Below, piece by piece: positions 20,762-32,800 of a DNA stretch of 64,000 nt. Location of the stretch: contig JAKCVP010000010.1 in assembly GCA_023512835.1 (NCBI GenBank), positions 1-64,000 on the forward strand, given 5' to 3'. Made by a program: the position numbers and the translations under genes. The DNA comes from Taxillus chinensis. Its lineage: Eukaryota > Streptophyta > Magnoliopsida > Santalales > Loranthaceae. How positions within the stretch are numbered: position 1 is the stretch's first letter; every line of letters begins with the position of its first letter. Below the pieces are notes generated by a model that did no database searches, was not told the DNA's origin, and saw only the letters and a program-made list of their open reading frames with translations.

Positions 20762-21819
20762 TTAGTCGTCAGACTTGTGGAGAGAGCCAGTGACGTAGTT
20801 CTCCTTGCCGAGCCTAGTTGCAAACGTTATCATCTTGCTCTTGCACGGGATGGCGTGCGGGCGAACTTACTCTTCGAGGATAGCCAAGTCATTGTCGTCG
20901 AGCTTGAAGTCGAAGATCTGAGCGTTGGACTCGATGCGGGAAGGAGTCATGGACTTGGGCAGAACGATGTTGCCGCGAGCAGCAGACCAGTTGAGCAGGA
21001 TCTGAGCAGGGGTCTTGTCGTGCTTCTTAGCGATGGCGACCACTCTCTCGTCGGCAAGCTTGTTACCGCGAGCCAGAGGAGAGTAGGCCTCGATCTTGAT
21101 ACCGTGCTTCTTGCATAGGTTGACCAGGTCATCGCGGGGGAGGAAGGGGTGGACCTCGATCTGGTTGACGGCAGGGATGACCTCGGCTTTTTGGAGAAGG
21201 TGCTCAAGGTGGACAGCGCCGAAGTTGGAGACGCCAATGGACCTGACCTTGCCGAGCTTCTGAGCGGTTTCGAGAGCTCTCCAGGACTGGAGGCGCTTCT
21301 CGTCGTCAGAGGCAGGGGAGTGGATCAGGTACAGGTCGAGGTAGTCCAGGCCGAACTTGTTGAGTGAGTCAACGAGAGCGTTGAACGTAGGCTCGTAGCC
21401 GTGGTCAGCATCCCACAGCTTGGAGGTGACGAAGACCTCCTCACGGGGAGTGCCAGTGGCCTCGAGCCAACGGCGGATGGCGTTGCCGCAAGCCTCCTCG
21501 TTGGCGTAGCGAGCAGCAGAGTCGATGTGCCTGTAGCCAGCGTCGAGGGCAGCAGTGACAGCAGCCTCCGTCTCCTCGCCGTTGGGGGCCTTGTAAACAC
21601 CGAGGGCGATCTGGGGAATGTGGTTGCCGTCGTTCAGGGTGATGGCTGGAGGAGAAAGGCAAAAGTCAGTGCCAGACGAAAGGGATAGCAGGCAGCGTTT
21701 CACGTACATCTGTCGATGGAAGGGCGCTGGAGAGACCTGCGCTCAGTGGTAGCATCGCCGAGGACGTTCTTGGTAACGACGGGCTCGTTGCGCTCGGGGG
21801 AGACAGCAATGGGTGCCAT
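20762..21819 (-). CDS. Aldo-keto reductase (AKR, NADPH-dependent)
   Basis: Three exons (21819-21708, 21645-20871, 20813-20762) give 312 aa. The last intron begins inside GAAGA|GTAAGT, where read-through would meet a stop at once; splicing adds ELGKENYVTGSLHKSDD. The AKR tetrad is complete: Asp79 and Tyr84 in HIDSAARYANE, Lys113 in VTSKLW, His146 in YLIHSP. The NADPH-clamp segment LPKSMTPSRIESN is present. The family reduces aldehydes, ketones or sugar acids; fungal relatives include glycerol and D-galacturonate pathway reductases, and the substrate cannot be fixed from sequence. Codons end in C or G almost throughout (GAG, AAG, CTC, GTC), far more than in the neighbours, which suggests strong expression. 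The same bias produces long antisense open frames. Confidence 0.93.
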
Positions 21820-21969
21820 GGTGGATGAAGTGAAGGTGGTGAAGGAGGTAGTTTGGAGATGTATGTTTTGATTTCAAGTTAGGAGCTCAGCCTCGCCAGT
21901 ACGTCTACTGATTCCACAAGAAGGGATGTTAGGATTGCTCTGGACATGGTGCGCGGGCGACGGGGCAGT

Positions 21970-21975
21970 CTTATA
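21970..21975 (-). promoter_or_regulatory. TATA-like box upstream of the aldo-keto reductase
   Basis: TATAAG (inside ATATAAGA) on the minus strand lies about 150 bases before ATG 21819. The spacing allows a typical fungal 5' leader. The strong codon bias of the gene makes a TATA-type promoter plausible. Confidence 0.35.
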
Positions 21976-24900
21976 TGCCTCAGCGTCTCCGGGGTGAGTG
22001 GTGAGCCAGTGCCCGGACGGGGAAAACGCCTTCTGGCAGCGTCTGGCGAAGCTGGCGTACCGCACACCGTGCCCCAGGCTATGCAGCACCCAAGCTCTCA
22101 CGGCTCTCAACAAAAGACGCGCTACGAGCATGTATGGAGTCTCGTCCTCCGGATTATTTTCTCGTGCGATCGAGGGATGCAGTCGACGGAGCAATGTCCG
22201 GCCGCACTGGGCGTCTCAGCGTCTCAGCCCCTGCCACGGCCGCTGCAGCGTTGCGCCTGACGTCAGCGCCCATTAGGTCCTTCTACCAGACTCTTGTTGA
22301 GTCGCGACGCTGCAACTCTGCCCTTCGGCGGTACTGTCTCGTTGGATCCCATCCGGTCCCAGCTTCGTCATACTGTGGCAGAGCCTTTCTGGATTCCATC
22401 TCCAACCCGCCGCGCGCTGTGAGCATGGCAGATGGGCAGCCGGGGGGAAGGGAGAGAGAGCGAGAGAGAGCAGCGCGACTAGACAGCTGCACAACTGCGT
22501 CTGCCCACGGCTTTTCTTCGCGACTGCCATCGCCAGACCCTGCTGGGCCAATTGATCTGCTGCAGCATTCAATCCAGGTGATCCGTCTCTGGTTCTGTGC
22601 ATCTCCCTCTGTCCGTACCAGCCGCCTTTCGTCGCTCCCCACACGTCTGCAGTCATCTGCCAGCCCGCAACGTAGCATGACAGCTGTTGAGTGCTGTTTC
22701 GTCTCGACTCTACGTCAGACGTTGCATCCATACGCAACGGCTGTGGGGCCTTTGCAGACGCAATTCGGGCTAGGTCGTTGTTGGCGTGGCTGCCAAAAGC
22801 CTCTGCAAGCGCCTCGGCTAGGCCTTCGTTTGGCCTTGGTTCAGGCTTTGGCGTTGGCTTTGCTTCTGGCACTTCTGCCGCCAGGTGCGCTCGCTGGTGG
22901 CCTCCTCCAGATGTAGGGGCCACGTTCCGCAAGCTGCGCAACGGGCACCTGTTCAGCGTCCTGCAAGTCTTTGCCTGTCTGATTGTCTCCTTGGTCCACA
23001 CGCCGCCGTCGTTTCCTCGTCACCGCGCTTGCGCGCGCGCATCTCCGCTGGCACCCAGACACTGCTAGCGTCTTGCCTTGATGAATCACAGGATATCACA
23101 TGCTTGAAATTTTCATATGCTTCTATGCCTGCCGCTAGCCTTCCTGTGGACTGGTTGTCTAGTCAGTACCAACGCTCTCGCGCACTAGCTTCTACAATCA
23201 TCTCACCATGACGACGTTGTGTACCACTAATGCCTCGTGGCGCCAAACGCTTCCTCTCATGTCGCTATTATTGCGGGGTACGTCGCAAGCCATAGCAGCT
23301 CGACAGACCCACGACGAGCCCAAACATGTGACGCTGATGACCGTAATGGCTGGACTAGCGGCGGAGCGTATCGCGAGCAAACGCTTGCATCGTCACCTGG
23401 CATTCCTGTTCCATGCAATCTCAGAGATTGCACTACGATTAGGCCCTTCTGCTCCGCCTCCCACCACGCCCACCACACTACTTGCGCAGCAATCGCGTGC
23501 CTGATCTGTGGCTCAACAGTTTGGGCACTGCCGTATACGTTGTAGGAGGGGTGTCCCCCTCTGTGAGATTTAAGATCAACGTGATCACACTCGACACTCT
23601 TAGGCCCTGTAGATACGCGGAGTTTTAGAAATCTTGATGTGTTGAAAAGTTCTCAAGTATGTGCCCGGAATTTGAGGAAGTACTCGCAGGTCTACAGCCC
23701 AAATCGACGATTCTCATAGCGCTCATCACAGCTCTATTCTGGGATCAAAGTTTTGAGAATGGTCTCCAGTGCGTTGGAACTTTCCAATTCATTGTCTGGC
23801 CTGTATGTGGTGCACGATGTTTCAAGAAGCGGACCGATGCAACTGCATCATCTGGCCAGGCAACCTCTTGTGGTCTGTCCGGCCCAGTTGAAGGATGCCC
23901 TGCGCTGTTCGAGCACGGACGTCTAGTTCTCCTTGAGGGCACAAGGTCAAGAGTCGAAGTCCTCTCTACCAAAATGGGCAATACATGATGGCTATCACCA
24001 CCACCCGGAACAGACTAGGTCGCAATTAAGTCGGCTCATCCAACAATGCGGCTCTGATGTGCGCCCTTGGCCAATGCGGACGTTCGGTGCCGTTGATGTG
24101 AATGCTGAGGTATTCGTCTCGGACAGCACCGAGGGCTGGCTCGCCTCCCATGAGGTCCACTTGGACCGCTTCAGCCTCTTTCAATTGTCCAGGTTTCCAT
24201 TGTACCTGATGATCCACGTTGCTGATGGTGCCGTAAGCGCCATCATGCGTCGGAGCATCAGGGTGTTCGAGTGCCCCCGGATCGCGCCGTCCACAGGCCC
24301 AATCTTTCTCATCCAGGTCAAGCTTTGGCTTTCTTGAGGCGGTAGACGATTGCTTAGTCTGGCCTGCTGCTTTACTTTGAGGCCATCCAGGCCAGATACC
24401 AATCCGTAGCGGACCCTGCATGCGCCTTGCTACGGTCATCTGTGCGATCTCAGCCAGACCAGGCAGCTTGAGGGGTGGAGTCTCCGTTCCTGTGGCATTG
24501 GCTTTGTTGTGCTATGTGTCTGAGCTCTCAGTTGGTGACAAATGACCCTGTCTTGAGGGGCAGAAAGTCAGCCAACGTTGTTCCGTAGGGATTCCATTAA
24601 ACTTGGCCTCAGACGCTACCCCTCATACTTCGACATTCTGTCTCATGCCTATCGCATGCCTCTCCGCTTCAAAGCGATGGATCGACGTCTCAAGGATGGA
24701 GGCGACGTCGTGCATGCGTTTCGGTTGATGGAATCTGATACGGGAGTTGACGTAGGAAGTGGTAAGAGAGCTCCACCACGTGTCCACCTACATCTTGCTC
24801 GCAGCGCCAAGAAATTGAAGGCAGGGATCTCGTGACTATCCTCTGTCTGATAATCGCACGACCCGTCTGATCGCGAATTGCACGGGGAACAAAATGATAG

Positions 24901-25010
24901 CAGTTGGAATAACAACGATCATGCCTTCCACAGCAGATTCTGGAGAAGTGCAGCCAAGGTCCCGGTCCCAGTCACGCGACATGTTGACCCAATGTGGACG
25001 ACTTGTAGCT

Positions 25011-25039
25011 AGGTAGGTAGGTACCTAGTACCTACCTAC
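25011..25039. repeat. Inverted repeat of TAGGTA/TACCTA units
   Basis: AGGTAGGTAGGTAC faces GTACCTACCTAC across a three-base gap and could form a near-perfect hairpin. It is the longest example of the motif in the window and lies in a gene-poor stretch. Confidence 0.8.
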
Positions 25040-26011
25040 GTAAGGTTGCATGTGGTATAGGACTTCAGTCCATCGATATCATGATATAATACTCGAAGGG
25101 CTTGACTACAGGACTTTAGGCTACCGCCTTGCCCTGAAGCCAACAAAATTTGTGTCTCCTGGAAGACGATAACTTGCTTTTACCTTCTTTACGATCATCC
25201 CAATCAGCGATCCACAAAGTCTGCAAGCAATAAGAGGACCCCGACCTAGTGACCTGGGAAGTCGAGCCACATATCGGTCACTGGCTGAGTAAGCTACGGG
25301 AATCCTAGTTTTGCTCACATGAATGGTAGATCAGAGCAGCATCGGACGCCAACATTCAGAATTTCTCAAGTGACGCCGACCAAGACAATTTCCACCGTGT
25401 GCTAGACTTGGAAACGAAACAGATGGATGTACAGCTCTGCCGAATGCGAAACTGGTATGAGTATCTGAGACCATTGCTCAAAGGCAACGTGATCGCATGC
25501 TGCTGCTGTCCATAGAGAAGTCACCTTCCACCCTGCTCTACCTGATGCTGAGTTCAGGATGCCAAATAGATAGGAGTTATTTTATACCACAAGCATACGA
25601 TTTTTTGGATTGCCTGTGATCATGATCCATCTCTGGCTCCCGATTCACCTTGTTCCCTGTTCCTCATGCACTTCAGGCAGAAACGCGCAACAAACCACTG
25701 CAGCCACTAGCCTCTGCACAGTAGCAGAGCCAGTCTCGTTTCCTAGGGGAGGCTCGTATGAGCATCAGTGACCAGTTACGATCCTGAAACCCGTTGCTAT
25801 ATGGAGCAACGCGTGCCCTCTATGATCCATCCGGCTGAGGAGCGAAAGTCGGACCTATTGCATTTCCTGATCGGGACCAAGTCGTTTGGCTCTGCTATTG
25901 CGTGGGTGACCATCCCTTCTACTCGAGATCCACAGCACTGACTTCGGGAAAGTTGAGATCTCGGGGGATGGCGCGTTGCAACAGCTAGTACCAGTATCGC
26001 TGGGAGAGATT

Positions 26012-27202
26012 CTACTCATCCTTTGCTTTAAGATTCTCTTGCTTCGTATTGGTCGACGCATTCTGCAATCTTGAGGCATCAACACTGTAAGGTGACTGCA
26101 ACCAGGCATCGTCAAGAGCCCATTCCTTGTTAATAAATGCTTCATAGAGGTTCTTATACGTGCTGCGGATCGTACCGTCGCTGATGCCGCAAACGACCGC
26201 AAATTCTTTCGGATGCTTGTCTACTCCACAGAGCAGCGCAGCGAAATACATTGAAGAGGCTGCAGCGGTGAGAGGCGATCGACCGACAAGTTTAGGCAAC
26301 GAATCCGTTTTCTCCAGGATGCGCTTTGCAATAGTGGTGACCTTCTGTGGCAGATTGAGAGTCCGTGAGTGACGCTGAACGAAATCTGCAGCGGATGCCG
26401 CGCCTTGATCAGCCTTGTAGCCAGCCATTGTGGGCATGCCATTTTGCACTAGATTCTCTTTAGCAACGGCTTGATTGTCAGGAGCATTGAAGGAAAGCCT
26501 GGACTTACTTGTCTGAATTCCCCGTTCCTCATCTTTGGTTTTCTTCTGTCTCAAGAATGCTTCAAGTAACCGATGTGCCTTCCCAATTTCTTTCTTCGAG
26601 ACGTGAGCCATCATGTTGATCTCCTTGAAGGAACGCGGAACACCTTGTTGCCTACACCCTTGAAAGACAGCGGCTGCAATAAGAGCCTCTGTGTTCTTGT
26701 TTCTGAAGGTCTTTGGATGCTTCACAATCAATTGCCAAATTTGCTTTGCGGAGTCGGTGATGCGCTGTTCGACCATGAGAGCGTTGCATAGAGACGTAAC
26801 CTGCCCCAACCCTTCGTTCAGGTATTTATCAGTCTTTCCTCCGGATGCTTTTTGCTGCGCACGCTGCAGCTCTCTTGACCCACTACCCTCACTGAAGCCA
26901 ACGGATGTCTCCAGGCCTTCACCCTCTTCGAACGCACTCTGAGCCTTACCCACACGAGAGGGATCGTCTCCGCCAGACTCGTCATTCGCAAAAGTACGCC
27001 ATTCGGACCGTGTGTCGATTATGCGGGCGCCGAGGACCATTCCACAGTCTCCACATATCGTGTCACCAGCAGAGAAATCCTCGACGATGTTAGGAGGATC
27101 GATACGGCAGTCAGGGCAGATGATTTTGAAGTTCAGGTCATCGCGGTATTCGTCCTTTCGGGCGTTATCGGCCGCATCGTTCAATTCATCGAAGACAGGC
27201 AT
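26012..27202 (-). CDS. Transcription initiation factor TFIIB
   Basis: The start ATG 27202 gives MPVFDELNDAADN. An N-terminal zinc ribbon follows (CPDC ... CGDC, residues about 29-54), then the B-finger region (RIIDTRSEWRTFANDE), then two cyclin-like repeats: the first around GVPRSFKEINMMAHVSKKEI, the second around LVGRSPLTAAASSMYFA. The factor bridges TBP and RNA polymerase II at promoters. Without splicing the frame is 396 aa. However, RGIQTSKSRLSFNAP... contains GTAAGT at 26508 and TCTAG at 26450-26449. This 60-nt, 3n-length intron gives 376 aa when removed, closer to the fungal norm, and closes a gap between the repeats. The upstream frame is open to 27349 but has no family sequence. It is divergent from the ATP synthase subunit gene. 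Confidence 0.95.
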   Translation of the reverse strand: MPVFDELNDAADNARKDEYRDDLNFKIICPDCRIDPPNIVEDFSAGDTICGDCGMVLGARIIDTRSEWRTFANDESGGDDPSRVGKAQSAFEEGEGLETSVGFSEGSGSRELQRAQQKASGGKTDKYLNEGLGQVTSLCNALMVEQRITDSAKQIWQLIVKHPKTFRNKNTEALIAAAVFQGCRQQGVPRSFKEINMMAHVSKKEIGKAHRLLEAFLRQKKTKDEERGIQTSKSRLSFNAPDNQAVAKENLVQNGMPTMAGYKADQGAASAADFVQRHSRTLNLPQKVTTIAKRILEKTDSLPKLVGRSPLTAAASSMYFAALLCGVDKHPKEFAVVCGISDGTIRSTYKNLYEAFINKEWALDDAWLQSPYSVDASRLQNASTNTKQENLKAKDE

Positions 27203-27814
27203 TTTGAAGGTATGGAAATCTTTACGGAAGGTAGGCTCGGTATGGGGGGTCTTATAATGCAGGTGGCGTTGAGCGCCTTTCAAGGCTGGCCTTGAGTTGC
27301 GTGGTTGAGAACCAGAGACACAATAGCAACAGCTCGCTTGGCTGTGCAACGGCTGTCTCGACGGGGATTGTGTCGCGAGTGCGAGGAGCCCGAGCGTTCG
27401 CGAAGCGTGTAGACCAGAATATGTGTCGACGAGACTCGACTTCAGTCTCAGACCTTGCGGCCGAGCGACACGCGTCGCTCCAAGCCAAACGGAAACCTAT
27501 GTGATCTCTCTGCTCCGCCTGCGAACTATGTGGACTGTATCAATAAAAAGAGGCTGAGACTGTAGGGTTAGCACTGGGGAGGCGATCGATGCCTTGGGGA
27601 AAAGGAAGACGATGTGGAGAGTGTCGAAGTGTGATGTAGCTAGTGGCAGCGTGGCAGCCGTGGCAGCATAAGCAGAAGCGCTGCCGCTGTCGGTGGTCGG
27701 CGTTTCGGAAAGTGGCTTGGCGTCTTTCAACTCGTCAAGCTCATTCCGAGGACGGGACCGAGGAGACAGCTCCTCGACAACAGCCATCCATTGAGTTGCT
27801 GCAACCCATCAACA
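27203..27814. promoter_or_regulatory. Divergent promoter region of TFIIB and ATP synthase subunit h
   Basis: These 612 bases separate the start codons of two housekeeping genes on opposite strands. No other gene is convincing. The open frames seen on both strands lack family features, and one (27787-27497) would run antisense to the subunit h leader. Confidence 0.5.
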
Positions 27815-28303
27815 ATGCTTGCCAACGCCCTCAGAACATCGGTAAGTTGAGCGACGCATGCTTGTCGAGATGACGCTGACACAACCCAGCGCCATGGCGC
27901 TCTTCGACTTGCTCAACAGCAAGCCGGCGCAACCCGCAGGAACTTCTCTGCTGGCGCTTTTCGCTCAGGTAGGCTTCCGGAAACTGTCTTGCTCTTAAAA
28001 GCGCAACCAGACTGACGCCTTGAACCAGCCGATTTGATCCAGGATCTTTACCTCCGCGAGCTCAAGAACTACAAGGTCCCTGCTGTTAAGGCTTCGGACT
28101 CTGAAGGTCAAGTGCAAAAGTTCAACATTCCTGCAGCTGGGAAGTCACCAGAGGAAGCGGATCTCGCGAGCCAACTGAAGCAGTACGAGGAACAAGCTGT
28201 TGAGGTCGAAGGACAGTCCTCCGAGGGAGCAGCGACACAGGAGCTTGACTGGTTTGAGCATACCGAGGAAATTGTTGACCCCAAGGAGGATGCGCACCAC
28301 TAG
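27815..28303 (+). CDS. ATP14: Mitochondrial F1Fo ATP synthase subunit h
   Basis: Three exons (27815-27841, 27890-27968, 28029-28303) give 126 aa. Exon 1 has only nine codons (MLANALRTS). The first 35 residues form a mitochondrial presequence rich in Arg, Ala and Gln (RHGALRLAQQQAGATRRNF). The mature part starts near SADLIQDLYLRELKNYKVP, the hallmark of subunit h, and ends in an acidic tail (ELDWFEHTEEIVDPKEDAHH). Subunit h sits in the peripheral stalk of ATP synthase in fungal mitochondria. Both introns have GTRRGY donors and CTGAC-like branch sites. The length agrees with the family (about 120 residues). Confidence 0.9.
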
Positions 28304-29836
28304 ATTAGTATCAGCCCTGCGCACAGCGCGAAGAGAATCATCCCTGTACACCAGTTCCTATGTCGACCGCACGAATGCCAATAGAGGTTTCAACTCGAAG
28401 AAGCTAGCCAATCAGGGTCCGCGATTTTGGCGGACAAGCTTGCTTAAGGTTGGTGAGGTTTGGTACATGTATGCACGAACAAGAATCTGCAGCTCGGGAA
28501 TACGTGATCTCCATGTTGCCCTTGAGTGTTGTAACACGCCTTTCAATCCACGGACAGCTTCTGCAGGCATTCATGCAAGGGCGCTCTCACCGTATATGCT
28601 CCGTTACATCTACGACACACGTCATGTAGAGAGGGTAGTCATTCATGCAAGCGTGAAGCGCTGACTGTCATATTATCCTGAACAAATGAGTGGCGGATTC
28701 GCAAAAAAGGATGCAACGCTCAGAACAGCCCACACGCCACACTCCAAAGACAAGACAGTCGTGGTGGTCTCCAGCGCTGACGCATCAAGCAAGTGCGAAA
28801 CTCCAGCCTGCTACATCTAAAGTGTACCCCAGAAGCGCTTATGTTATTTGACGTCTCCATCAAGCCTTGCTAAGCTCAAAGCGCCTCAGGCCCGAAGGAA
28901 GTTGCACTCACAAGTGACGCAGCTCAGGTCAGGAGACGAGCGAGAGCGGGGAGCGAAGGTGCTGCTCGTGGTCGTTTAGTCTGTGTCAAGCAGCATCCGC
29001 GAGGCTGGCAAGAGAGTAGGCAAGTCAGCTGGTGATTGGAGCAGGTGGCAGTCGGATGCTCAGGGATGATGGTAGCAGCGTACAAAGCGTACGGGATCTG
29101 GGTCGTCGTAGCGCGGACAAAGCGACCAAAGTTTCCAAGCTGATCACCGGGCAATCTCACAAGCTGCGAGGTAGCAGTGCTGCGCGGCGCGTGTAGCTGC
29201 TGTCGCGCCAGAGCCATGGACATACGTCCAAGCTGATGGGATCCCCACACTCTTAATGGACAGGAGTCAAGCGCTGGTCATTGGTCTTCTAGAAAGGCGG
29301 GATGCGCTCCGGCAGTGCGGACGTGACAGATTCGCTCCGGAGTGGAGCGGGCGCGGCTGAGATTGAGTTGCCGAGATTTGGGAGCCAGCCCGGCGCCCAG
29401 GGACCAGGCCATCTCCTTTTCCCCCCCACGAGGAGACAGAGCAGAGCATTGGCATCAAGCCTTGTCTCAGGGCAAACTGCTCCTTGTCGGACAGGCCCCG
29501 TCCCCAACGTCCCCTTGCTTCAGAGCATGGCAGTGTTTAGTGTCTGCAATCGCATGACCTCCGACTTCTCTCGCTCTCTCGCTCTATCGAACTCTCGCAC
29601 AGACCCTGCGCCGTGACGCCTTTTCTGTCGATCACTCCCAAGCAGCACCCTCTCGTCTTTACCGCGTGTTCATTTCAATTTCCCTCATTGCCCATCGAGT
29701 ACCTCTCTGCAGACCGAGATCCTCCTGCGACGTACATGCGCTCTCCCGCCTCCCCGCTCTCCATCCGCTAGTCTCTCCCCCCCCACTCCTCGCCCTGTCC
29801 GAGCCGTATGGACGCCTCGTCGCTACTCCGCAAGTA
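28304..29836. other. 1.5 kb intergenic, with pyrimidine-rich leader of the next gene
   Basis: No gene is recognised. The first 350 bases are the 3' flank of the subunit h gene. From about 29560 to 29780 the plus strand is rich in CT runs (ctctctcgctctctcgc, tctcccccccc), as expected for a 5' leader or promoter of the DUF1765 gene. Short open frames on both strands around 28924-29616 overlap each other and look like chance. Confidence 0.45.
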
Positions 29837-32800
29837 ATGGAACCCGTCGTAGAGCGTCTGGCTGCTCTCAACGAAGAAGACGACGATGACCAGAGTCGTG
29901 ACGATGAGCTAAACAAACTTCCTGATTTGGACCCATACGAGCGTCTACAAGCCTTGCTTCCCCCAGAATTCCGCTTGCCACGCTCCAACAGTGAGCCCAT
30001 CGTCACCAGATTACGAAGCGATCGAGAAGACGAAGATGCCTTTTCTTTCTCCTTCTCCGAGGACGATTTGGTCCCGGCGCAGTTTGGCTGGGAGAGTGCG
30101 AAAGCGGCCAACTACTACCATCACATTCCTGAGGACCAGCCGGATTTCACGTCTCGGCGTTTGTACAGCCTCTCGCCAGACCATGACTCGAAGATCTCTA
30201 TCTCGAGATCGCAGGGCATGACCGCCTCTGCTCCTCAGACTTCTCACGGCATCAAGTCACCCGCAATCTCTCCCATAGAACGGTCAAAATCACCACAGCT
30301 CGGCGAGCCCCAGAGACCCACAAGAAGTCTTTCACGAACATTCAGTAATTTTCGCAAAGCCCGCTTCACCCGCACTGAATCGAACTCCCCTGAGAATATC
30401 GATAAGCGAACTTCAGGGTTCCAGACCCCGGAAGTCAGACGCCAAAACTCAGGAAGAGACTCAGGCTATGGTTCTTCAAACGTGAAAAAGAATGCAATTG
30501 ACAGGGGTCCTGTTCGTCAAGAGGATGCCGAAGTCTCACGGCGTCCTGGCTCAATGTTCCGTCGCCGTTCAGCAAGAATTACCTCGAATATCAACAATGA
30601 CGCGCCTGAAGTCGTCTCAAACACAACCCCGCAGTCGTCCACCTCCCCGAAGCGGCTTCAGGTGACTCCTGCTAGATCCGTCCACGAACCTGACCACCCC
30701 CCGCCCAGCCGTACCTCCACGATGTTGAGACAAATACCTGGCGTGATGAGGGCGGATCCGCGCAGGAAAGTCAAATCAATGGAGCCGAAAAAGAAGGATG
30801 AATTGGCCAGTGTCTTTCGCAGCCTAGACGAGGGCCATCACAAGTACGTTCCCAGAAATCAGTACGCCCCACTTGCGCGCTCAACTGACGTGGTGATAGA
30901 TTTCAGGGAAAAACGGGAAGCGTTAGAGCAGGCCTCGTCAGGACCGTCCTGATACCCTTTCTCAAGACTTACGCCGAACATCCATCAAACAAGTCAGTCC
31001 ATCCCGAAGATCTCGATCGCCGCACTGGTATCCTTAGCAAGTGGTGGAAGGGGATGCTAGAAATCATTGATGGCGGTAGCCAGCATGCGATTTCTGGTGG
31101 CGACCGCGCTGTCCTCCTCGAAGCCATCACTGCCATCATGGACAGACCGGAGTGGAGGCACCCGCCTTCGTCATTCGCGCCTCTAGAGGAGCGCATTGCT
31201 CAGGAACAGCGGCGCAGATCGCAAGACACCACTTCCTCGAATGACTCTGATTTCCTCGTGGAATCTGTGCAGCACAATGTCCGTAACACCTTTGTTAGCA
31301 ATCTGTTCGGACAAGTCGCTATAGTAGTCGATCGTATGTCACTCAGACACGCTCCGGCAAGCCTTGTCGCATTCTGCGGCAAGACGTGCGCCTATGCATT
31401 CTTCTTCTGCCCAGGCATTGCAGATCTTCTGGTGCGACTCTGGAACATACAAGCACCCATTCTAAACAGAATAGTGGCAAGCTATGGGCTGCCGAAGTCA
31501 TATGACTTGCGGGATACGTCCGCCACTGTCGCAAGTTCATTTCCCCAGCCTGCTCAAGGGCTCGCTTTCTCGGCCACGCGAAGTATGAGTCAGACGCTAC
31601 GGCAAAAACCCATCCTCCCACTTGGAGTGGAGAAGGTACAGTGGGCTGGACATTGGATAGGCCGATGGCGCGGAAGAGACAGCGACTTGTTGTACGTCTT
31701 CGTCAGGCATTACTTTTCCCTGGTGAGCGACTTCCTACCCACCGATGCCTCGGTCGAGGAGAGGCTGTGCGCGCCTGGCTATATCCTTGTGCAAGCGCAA
31801 ATGCTCACCAATCTGGACTCAACCATCAACCGGAGCCCCAATGCCTCGGACGAAAGTAGGAATGACGCTATTGTCACATTCGACGACTTGTTGATGTCAG
31901 ATGGGTCAGCTTCTGCCCTTCCACCTCCTCCACTCAATGCGACCCGCATGATGGCCGACAATCGAATCATCATGCTCATGCGTGAGATTTTCGTCGAGCG
32001 CCGTGGATCATATGCCAAGCATTGTCTTTACTTTGCGGAGAGCATTGGAATCATCTTGAAAGCTTCAGCACGTGCAACTTCAACATACAACCATTCGGCG
32101 TGTTTTACGCTGTGTGATTTCATCCAAGAAGCTTTTGTCATCCTCCTCCGGTTCCAGCATGGCGTTCACCCGCAACACGATTTCCTCGACTGGCCCTTTT
32201 GGCTGGAAGTGTTCATGACCATGCTTAGAAGCCATAACACGATGACTGAAATTCGCCTATACTCGTTCCTCTTCACAACCTGGGCGACGCTCACAGTAGA
32301 TGAGTCTTGGAAAGTGGACTTGTGCCGCTCGCTCCTTCTTGAAGAAAACCACTTTGACCGAACCTTTCAACATTGGTGTCCCATGGTCAGGGCGTATTTC
32401 ATGCGTCTTATATGCTGGCGCATAGCCAGATTTGATGGGGACGCATCTGAAGCTGAAGTGTAAGTTCTTGCTTGGGGACAAATGGGGTATGCCATCCACT
32501 GACTTATTCATCACTGATAGTGAAATCCTGAAAATCCTTATGACTCGCCTACAGAAGACGTGGCGTCACTTTAGATTCCTACTAAATCAGTCCAGCAACA
32601 ATGACAAGTTGCTCCCTTCTACGGCACCTTGTAATCCTGCACCAGGACGACGCCTGCTCATCATTCGCACCGATTCGCCCGTGACGACCGGTGTAGGCTC
32701 GGCTTCTATGCACATGCAAATGAATTCCATCCCTACCCTGACAAAGGAGGAGACTGGTCCCCAGACGCCACCGCAATCGTCTGTCGGTGTGTCTAGCTTG

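Larger units (their letters stand above)
21820..26011. other. 4.2 kb without a recognised gene
   Basis: GC-rich flank up to about 23.1 kb has long open frames on both strands (22134-22916 +, 23001-22273 -) that look like composition artefacts, with a GA repeat at about 22451-22474. The 23.6-24.5 kb stretch has minus-strand fragments (24439-24026, 23981-23745) of unknown nature. A TAGGTA inverted repeat lies at 25011-25039. The last few hundred bases are the 3' flank of TFIIB. No gene, RNA or mobile element was recognised. Confidence 0.5.

Noticed and set aside
20947..21688. Several open frames on both strands inside the aldo-keto reductase
   Set aside because: They mirror the strong codon bias of the real gene; none has domain features or splice signals of its own.
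22134..23001. Overlapping 260- and 242-codon frames on opposite strands
   Set aside because: Both are composition-driven (GC-rich, Arg/Ala/Leu-rich) and mutually antisense, with no recognised domain.
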